8,922 nucleotides of DNA from Verrucomicrobiales bacterium. GTDB taxonomy: Bacteria; Verrucomicrobiota; Verrucomicrobiia; Verrucomicrobiales; DEV007. Positions 5,995-8,922 of the stretch are shown piece by piece. The notes under the pieces were generated by a model. It saw nothing but the letters and a program-made list of their open reading frames with translations, was not told the origin of the DNA and searched no databases. The stretch covers positions 1 to 8,922 of the forward strand of contig JAGNMT010000114.1 in the NCBI GenBank assembly GCA_017991025.1. Direction: 5' to 3'. Position numbers and translations under genes: made by a program. Position 1 is the stretch's first letter. Each line of letters opens with the position of its first letter.

Positions 5995-6939
5995 TTAAGC
6001 AAATTCTTGGTTTTTGACCATACACCACACTGATCCGGTGTATTTCAATTCTACAATCCTGATTGACCCACTGGCGACAGTTGCCTCGTAGGTGGCCCCG
6101 GTGAGAGTCTTAATGCTGGCGTTGAAAGTGAGTTCCCGGCTTGCCCCAGAGGCAGTGAAGATCAGTTCGAGGACCATGCCGGCAACTCCGTTTGTCGGGA
6201 CTGCGATCACGCAATCCCCCGTAAGGGTGATGGACCGAGAAAGGCCAGCGGCACAGTCAGGGGTAAGACTCGCCCCGTAGGTGAGGGCAACGATGGCGGT
6301 TCTGTTTCCCAAAGAAAAAGGGGTGATGTCAGAAAATGCCTTCACTCCAGCCACGGTTTGATCTCCGGTGAGCGCCACCTTGGCCGCTAGGGCGGTCGTC
6401 ATGGTCCCGGCGAAATTCTCGTCATCCCCGAGTGCGGCGGCGAGTTCGTTCAGGGTGTTGAGCGCGGCGGGAGAGGCATCGATCAATGCCGAAATCCCCG
6501 CATCAACAGCCTGCTTGAGACGCAGGGCATTAAGGAGTCGCACTGTCGTCGCTGATCCCGCCTCGGCCTCGGCCTGGGACATAAGGGTGCGCTCGGTCTC
6601 GTAGGCGGTCCGGATCTCCGCGTTTGTCTGGTCCGCTGTCGTCCCCAAGCCCTCCACTGAAGCGCTGGCATCGTACCAGGCTCCCGGGAATGCCTCGAAA
6701 AGCTTCCCGTCATCGGTCGTTTCGAACAACCATCCGATGTTTCCGGCGGCCGATGGGAGTGACGCATAATCCGCCACCGAGCTGAATCCGACGAAATCTT
6801 CGATTCGCTGAGCCGGCCGAATGATCCACTGGCCGCCAGCGCTCAAATAAACATCTCCTTCATCGGTGGCAAAGTAAGCCGTCCCGATGGCATTTTGTGA
6901 CGACGGCCTTGCCGCAAGCAAACCTGAGTATCTGAGCAT
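5995..6939 (-). CDS. Phage tail-fibre-like protein, 314 aa
   Basis: The N-terminus holds a tag common in phage fibre and virion proteins: LRYSGLLAARPSS followed by YFATDEGDVYLSAGGQW. A similar module follows (WLFETTDDGKLFEAFPGAWYDA), so this segment looks duplicated. Residues about 158-187 carry the tail-fibre repeat ALNTLNELAAALGDDENF, and about 187-204 the linked motif VALTGDQTVAGVKAFSD, both typical of side-tail-fibre and collar-type proteins. The last 110 residues are beta-rich (ASRELTFNASIKTLTG...IRIVELKYTGSVWCMV) and may be the trimeric or tip-proximal end. The chosen ATG at 6939 follows GGATGGGGC, a rare good ribosome-binding sequence in this window; a TTG at 6960, one base after the upstream stop, would add seven residues. 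The likely role is as a structural fibre at the virion surface. Confidence 0.82.
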   Translation of the reverse strand: MLRYSGLLAARPSSQNAIGTAYFATDEGDVYLSAGGQWIIRPAQRIEDFVGFSSVADYASLPSAAGNIGWLFETTDDGKLFEAFPGAWYDASASVEGLGTTADQTNAEIRTAYETERTLMSQAEAEAGSATTVRLLNALRLKQAVDAGISALIDASPAALNTLNELAAALGDDENFAGTMTTALAAKVALTGDQTVAGVKAFSDITPFSLGNRTAIVALTYGASLTPDCAAGLSRSITLTGDCVIAVPTNGVAGMVLELIFTASGASRELTFNASIKTLTGATYEATVASGSIRIVELKYTGSVWCMVKNQEFA

Positions 6940-6961
6940 GCCCCATCCGGGGTGTGTCAAC

Positions 6962-7216
6962 CTACAGACGATTCAGAACAAGCCACATGACCAGCAGTCC
7001 AGTTCCAACAATGACGATGAACGAGATCACCGAACACGCCCTATAACCGGCCGTGATGGCGGAATCGGTGAACTGCTCAGATTCAATCTCTGCCGCCTCT
7101 TTGTCGGTGAAAACGGAGTTGCAATGCCTGCACGTCAGAACCTTATTTTCTCCAAACGCTCGATGGTAAAGGGCCGCTTCGTTGCAATGAGGGCAGTCGA
7201 TGAATTGAATTTTCAT
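6962..7216 (-). CDS. Small zinc-ribbon protein with C-terminal membrane anchor, 84 aa
   Basis: Two CxxC knuckles, C8-PH-C11 and C29-RH-C32, are separated by 17 residues, the layout of a small zinc ribbon. A hydrophilic linker rich in acidic residues (DKEAAEIESEQF) follows, then a single hydrophobic span at about 62-81 (SVISFIVIVGTGLLVMWLVL) and a short NRL tail. The protein is therefore probably tail-anchored, with the ribbon in the cytoplasm. The ATG lies 15 nt after the preceding stop behind an A/T-rich leader without Shine-Dalgarno. Its place beside fibre genes resembles that of lysis cassettes, where small membrane proteins such as holins sit, but a zinc ribbon is not a holin feature, so no function is assigned. 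Confidence 0.72.
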   Translation of the reverse strand: MKIQFIDCPHCNEAALYHRAFGENKVLTCRHCNSVFTDKEAAEIESEQFTDSAITAGYRACSVISFIVIVGTGLLVMWLVLNRL

Positions 7217-7231
7217 GATTTAAAAAAGATG

Positions 7232-7648
7232 TCAATACACCGTCCCGACAACGTTTCCGGCTTTGTCGCAAATCGATCGGCCAACTTCCCCGACTGAGAA
7301 ATCAGGCTCATAAGACGGGCTCAGCATTTCCTTCGTGTCTCTCACGATCTCGTTGTCCTGCCATTTTCGAAAGCTCAAACCGATGTCGGGCTCAAGCCTC
7401 CTGGCCTCCTGCGTGGCCCGGGCTATTTCTTCGTCGCAGATCGTTATCCGGAAAATCGCCCCTTCGGAACCGAGGAACTGACGGATGAATCCCTGGCAAT
7501 ACGGAACGTCCAACATCAATAAGCCGGTCCCGAACTGCGTGTCGCGTGAGATCCTGCCAGCCACCCTGCTCCGGCCCATCAGCTCGACGATCGCCCAGGT
7601 CTCTTCTTCTTCCTCGGGGCTAAACAGGGTGGCACTTGGGTTCGGCAT
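7232..7648 (-). CDS. Conserved-looking phage hypothetical protein, 138 aa
   Basis: After an acidic run (PEEEEETW, residues 10-17) the protein reads WAIVELMGRSRVAGRIS, then LLMLDVPYCQGFIRQFLGSEGAIFRIT and DEEIARATQEARRLEPD. The combination of a WA.VELMG..R.AG start, a L.VP strand, an F.G..AI..IT block and an E..AR helix is a pattern I recall from short hypothetical proteins in phages and bacterial genomes, with no known function that I can name. A C-terminal part ends DKAGNVVGTVY. There is no membrane segment. The ATG at 7648 is the first gene after a 148-nt gap in the reverse block, so a promoter may lie just upstream (see 7655-7683). Confidence 0.75.
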   Translation of the reverse strand: MPNPSATLFSPEEEEETWAIVELMGRSRVAGRISRDTQFGTGLLMLDVPYCQGFIRQFLGSEGAIFRITICDEEIARATQEARRLEPDIGLSFRKWQDNEIVRDTKEMLSPSYEPDFSVGEVGRSICDKAGNVVGTVY

Positions 7649-7654
7649 AACGCG

Positions 7655-7683
7655 AAGAAATCACATTGGCGTTTTGCTGTCAA
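7655..7683 (-). promoter_or_regulatory. Possible promoter for the 7648-to-2535 block
   Basis: On the minus strand TTGACA (7683-7678) is followed after 17 nt by TTTCTT (7660-7655), six bases before the ATG at 7648. The -35 match is perfect but the -10 match is poor (3 of 6), and the leader would be very short or absent. The -35 box lies inside an interrupted palindrome, GCGTT (7670-7674) and AACGC (7682-7686), which could be an operator. This is a weak call. Confidence 0.22.
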
Positions 7684-7722
7684 CGCAAATTGCTAATGTC
7701 TTAAAATCCGATACATTATTTC

Positions 7723-7815
7723 ATGAAAAACAAAATCCCCCTTCTTGTTGAGGTCGCTCTGTTCATCATCCTGGTCGTCATCACCCTGGTCGTGATCTAT
7801 TTGCGCGGCTGGTAG
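7723..7815 (+). CDS. Possible 30-aa single-span membrane peptide on the opposite strand
   Basis: Within the gap of the reverse block, an ATG at 7723 opens a 30-codon frame ending in TAG at 7813-7815. The peptide starts with a short basic MKNKIP, continues with an unbroken hydrophobic span of about 20 residues (LLVEVALFIILVVITLVVIY, one Glu at position 9) and ends LRGW. This positive start, single span and short polar tail is the shape of small hydrophobic toxins, holin-like peptides and other membrane peptides. Its 3' end overlaps the 3' end of the 8657 gene by 19 nt, tail to tail. There is no Shine-Dalgarno sequence; the leader is very A/T-rich. It could be a chance frame, but V/I/L codons this continuous are uncommon by accident. 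Confidence 0.42.
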   Translation: MKNKIPLLVEVALFIILVVITLVVIYLRGW

Positions 7816-8657
7816 CGACCGCTTTCGATCATCGCCCTGCCGGACTCCTTCATGTCTTTTTTGGACATCTTCCCAATCATTGATTTGGTAAGTCCCTTCT
7901 TCCGAAGCCCCTCTGCCGTGGCCACCGAAGACGCGCCAGCATCACGGATGATGTTGGCTGATGGCGACACCACCGTATCGACCACCGAGCGAACAGTACC
8001 GCTGCTTTTCCCGCGCTTCGCTCCGTATTTGAATATCTTATCCACGATCTTCCTGCCGACGCCGCCACGCTCAGCGGAATTCGCCAAGGCGGTCTTCGAG
8101 AGATTCATTCCGATTGGGATTATGCTCCCCACGGGATCTGCGGCCATGATGGCCCCGGCCCCTACTGCACGGCCAATGTTCTTTCCTTTTCCGTAGCCAC
8201 CAACGTCTTTCGTTGTCGGCAATTTATTCACCGCTTTCGTGACCCTCTTTGATCCCCGGGTCGTGATGATCCGCTTGAAGGCCTCTTGGGTATCGTCCTG
8301 GGCAGGAAGGCGGCTGGCCGCATAGCGCATGGATCGGGATGAGTGCACACCTGCCTCGTAAGCCTTAGAAAATTCAGGACCGAGAAGCGCCTCACTGGCA
8401 CCAACCAGCCCGCCCTTGATCCGCTTGCCCGCACGGCGATCGTTCACGCCCTTCCGGAACAGTGCCGCCATCCCGCGATTTGCCTTCGACCCGGGTTTCA
8501 TGGCATTCTTCACGATCAGGTTTGCCCCGACGTGTTGGGCCGCAGCGAGACCGGCTCCAACGATCCCGAACTCGTGATTTTGCCGCCCCTCGAACATCAC
8601 CGAATCGATCCTCGCTTCAAGGCTGTGGAGACGACGGGTGAGCTTATAGGAGGGCAT
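7797..8657 (-). CDS. Basic phage protein of unknown function, 286 aa
   Basis: The product is strongly basic and rich in Gly, Ala, Lys and Arg. Two glycine/alanine-rich hydrophobic patches stand out, at about 31-50 (GIVGAGLAAAQHVGANLIVK) and about 165-190 (AVGAGAIMAADPVGSIIPIG), neither long or clean enough for a certain membrane span. Between and after them are helical basic segments (RKGVNDRRAGKRIKGG, KRIITTRGSKRVTKAV), and the end is AMIESGRYQPRK. There is no signal peptide and no cysteine. This kind of composition occurs in phage internal virion (ejection) proteins and DNA-associated proteins, and its place upstream of fibre genes would fit an internal virion protein, but this is inference. 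I do not recognise the family. The ATG at 8657 follows ATCGGA, a weak ribosome-binding sequence. Confidence 0.72.
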   Translation of the reverse strand: MPSYKLTRRLHSLEARIDSVMFEGRQNHEFGIVGAGLAAAQHVGANLIVKNAMKPGSKANRGMAALFRKGVNDRRAGKRIKGGLVGASEALLGPEFSKAYEAGVHSSRSMRYAASRLPAQDDTQEAFKRIITTRGSKRVTKAVNKLPTTKDVGGYGKGKNIGRAVGAGAIMAADPVGSIIPIGMNLSKTALANSAERGGVGRKIVDKIFKYGAKRGKSSGTVRSVVDTVVSPSANIIRDAGASSVATAEGLRKKGLTKSMIGKMSKKDMKESGRAMIESGRYQPRK

Positions 8658-8752
8658 TCCGATTGTCGCTGTGTCTACTGAAAAAAAATCTCCGTGCGAT
8701 TACTGAAAAGACTCTTCGAGACACCTCTTCGCAAAACGCCAATAAAAGAGAT

Positions 8753-8823
8753 GCCTTAAGCGCGGTGGTGGGTCGATAACGAGGTATGTTTAAGGCCTCA
8801 AAGCTAAGCATAACGGGGCCTTA
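8753..8823. repeat. Competing inverted repeats with mutually exclusive pairing
   Basis: TTAAGGC (8790-8796) can pair perfectly with GCCTTAA upstream (8753-8759). The overlapping TAAGGCCTC (8791-8799) can instead pair with GGGGCCTTA downstream (8815-8823), a 9-bp stem with one G-U pair and a 15-nt loop. Because they share bases, only one can form at a time, the geometry of an RNA switch or attenuator. Another ATGCCTT copy lies at 8837-8843. Confidence 0.45.
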
Positions 8824-8883
8824 TTGAGATTAGATGATGCCTTTCGACTTATTACACTCAACGCTTAGTATATAGGCGTTATG

Positions 8884-8915
8884 ATCCCCCTAAGGGAGGG
8901 GTCCGCTAGGGGGAT
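8884..8915. repeat. 9-bp perfect inverted repeat near the window end
   Basis: ATCCCCCTA (8884-8892) and TAGGGGGAT (8907-8915) are exact inverted copies with a 14-nt loop that itself holds a G-rich run (AGGGAGGGG). A second interrupted palindrome, GGATA-G-TATCC, occupies 8912-8922 and touches the window edge. Neither is followed by a U-tract inside the window. Such structures occur at cis-acting sites such as origins, packaging or recombination sites, or in structured RNA. Confidence 0.5.
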
Positions 8916-8922
8916 AGTATCC

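Larger units (their letters stand above)
8658..8922. other. 265-nt gene-free region dense in inverted repeats
   Basis: No credible coding frame is present on either strand. The stretch 8701-8880 has about 44% G+C (79 of 180, counted by hand), lower than the neighbouring genes. It contains a run of eight A at 8681-8688, a direct CTCTTCG repeat (8712-8718 and 8725-8731), and several inverted repeats listed separately. Since it precedes the first reverse gene, it may hold a leader, promoter, phage origin, packaging site or attachment site. Which of these, if any, cannot be told from the sequence alone. Confidence 0.6.

Noticed and set aside
5993..6028. Upstream GTG start for the repeat protein
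   Set aside because: It would overlap the tail-fibre gene by 34 nt and add 12 residues unlike a fibre start, while the ATG at 5992 sits 2 nt after the upstream stop.
8786..8827. 14-codon plus-strand frame preceded by AACGAGGT
   Set aside because: The upstream purine-rich sequence is attractive, but the product (12 to 13 residues) has no recognisable feature and overlaps the inverted-repeat stem; not enough support.
8860..8880. AACGC...GCGTT considered as an integron attC or attI site
   Set aside because: The GTTRRRY and RYYYAAC core sequences are not present in the right order, and no integrase or cassette is nearby.
8658..8922. tRNA or rRNA gene in the terminal gap
   Set aside because: No cloverleaf with a T-loop GGTTCRA-type motif and no conserved rRNA stretch could be found on either strand.

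Overview
The window reads as part of a tailed-phage (Caudoviricetes) genome or prophage. Two gene blocks run toward each other and meet at a strong terminator near 2493-2530. The DNA is moderately GC-rich. Almost no start codon has a recognisable Shine-Dalgarno sequence; most genes start by stop/start coupling (TGATG, ATGA) or after A-rich leaders. That fits a host phylum with weak SD use, and the style and composition would suit Verrucomicrobiota or a relative, but this is inference and no host gene is present to confirm it.

Forward block (1-2435): the C-terminal end of a probable VWA-like metallopeptidase-type protein, a 49-residue small protein, a 37-nt hairpin, then four tightly packed genes. 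The first of these is a long Ala/Lys/Glu-rich coiled-coil protein of a type common in phage early or recombination regions. The next three are small proteins I do not recognise. The block ends in a textbook intrinsic terminator with a 12-bp stem, GCAA loop and U-tract.

Reverse block, read from right to left (8657 to 2535): a basic 286-residue protein of unknown role, a conserved-looking 138-residue phage protein, an 84-residue zinc-ribbon plus membrane-anchor protein, a tail-fibre-like protein, a second fibre-like protein built of about 19 short T/N/G repeats, a terminase small subunit with a histone-H1-like lysine tail, and a lambda gpA-type terminase large subunit. Fibre genes upstream and terminase at the end of the late block recall the order of T7-like podoviruses, although the motor is of the gpA family. 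Portal, capsid and most tail genes must lie outside the window.

The most notable point is the junction of the two terminase genes. They overlap by 124 bp; the large-subunit frame is -1 relative to the small-subunit frame, has no ATG before its conserved motor, and the overlap carries a run of ten A residues set as GCA AAA AAA AAA. This suggests either a -1 frameshift or transcriptional slippage making a small-large fusion, or a one-base homopolymer error or variant.

Two gene-poor places are also worth attention. Positions 7649-7796 hide a 30-codon single-membrane-span peptide on the opposite strand. Positions 8658-8922 are relatively AT-rich (about 44% G+C over 8701-8880, counted by hand) and full of inverted repeats, including one segment that can pair with either of two partners.
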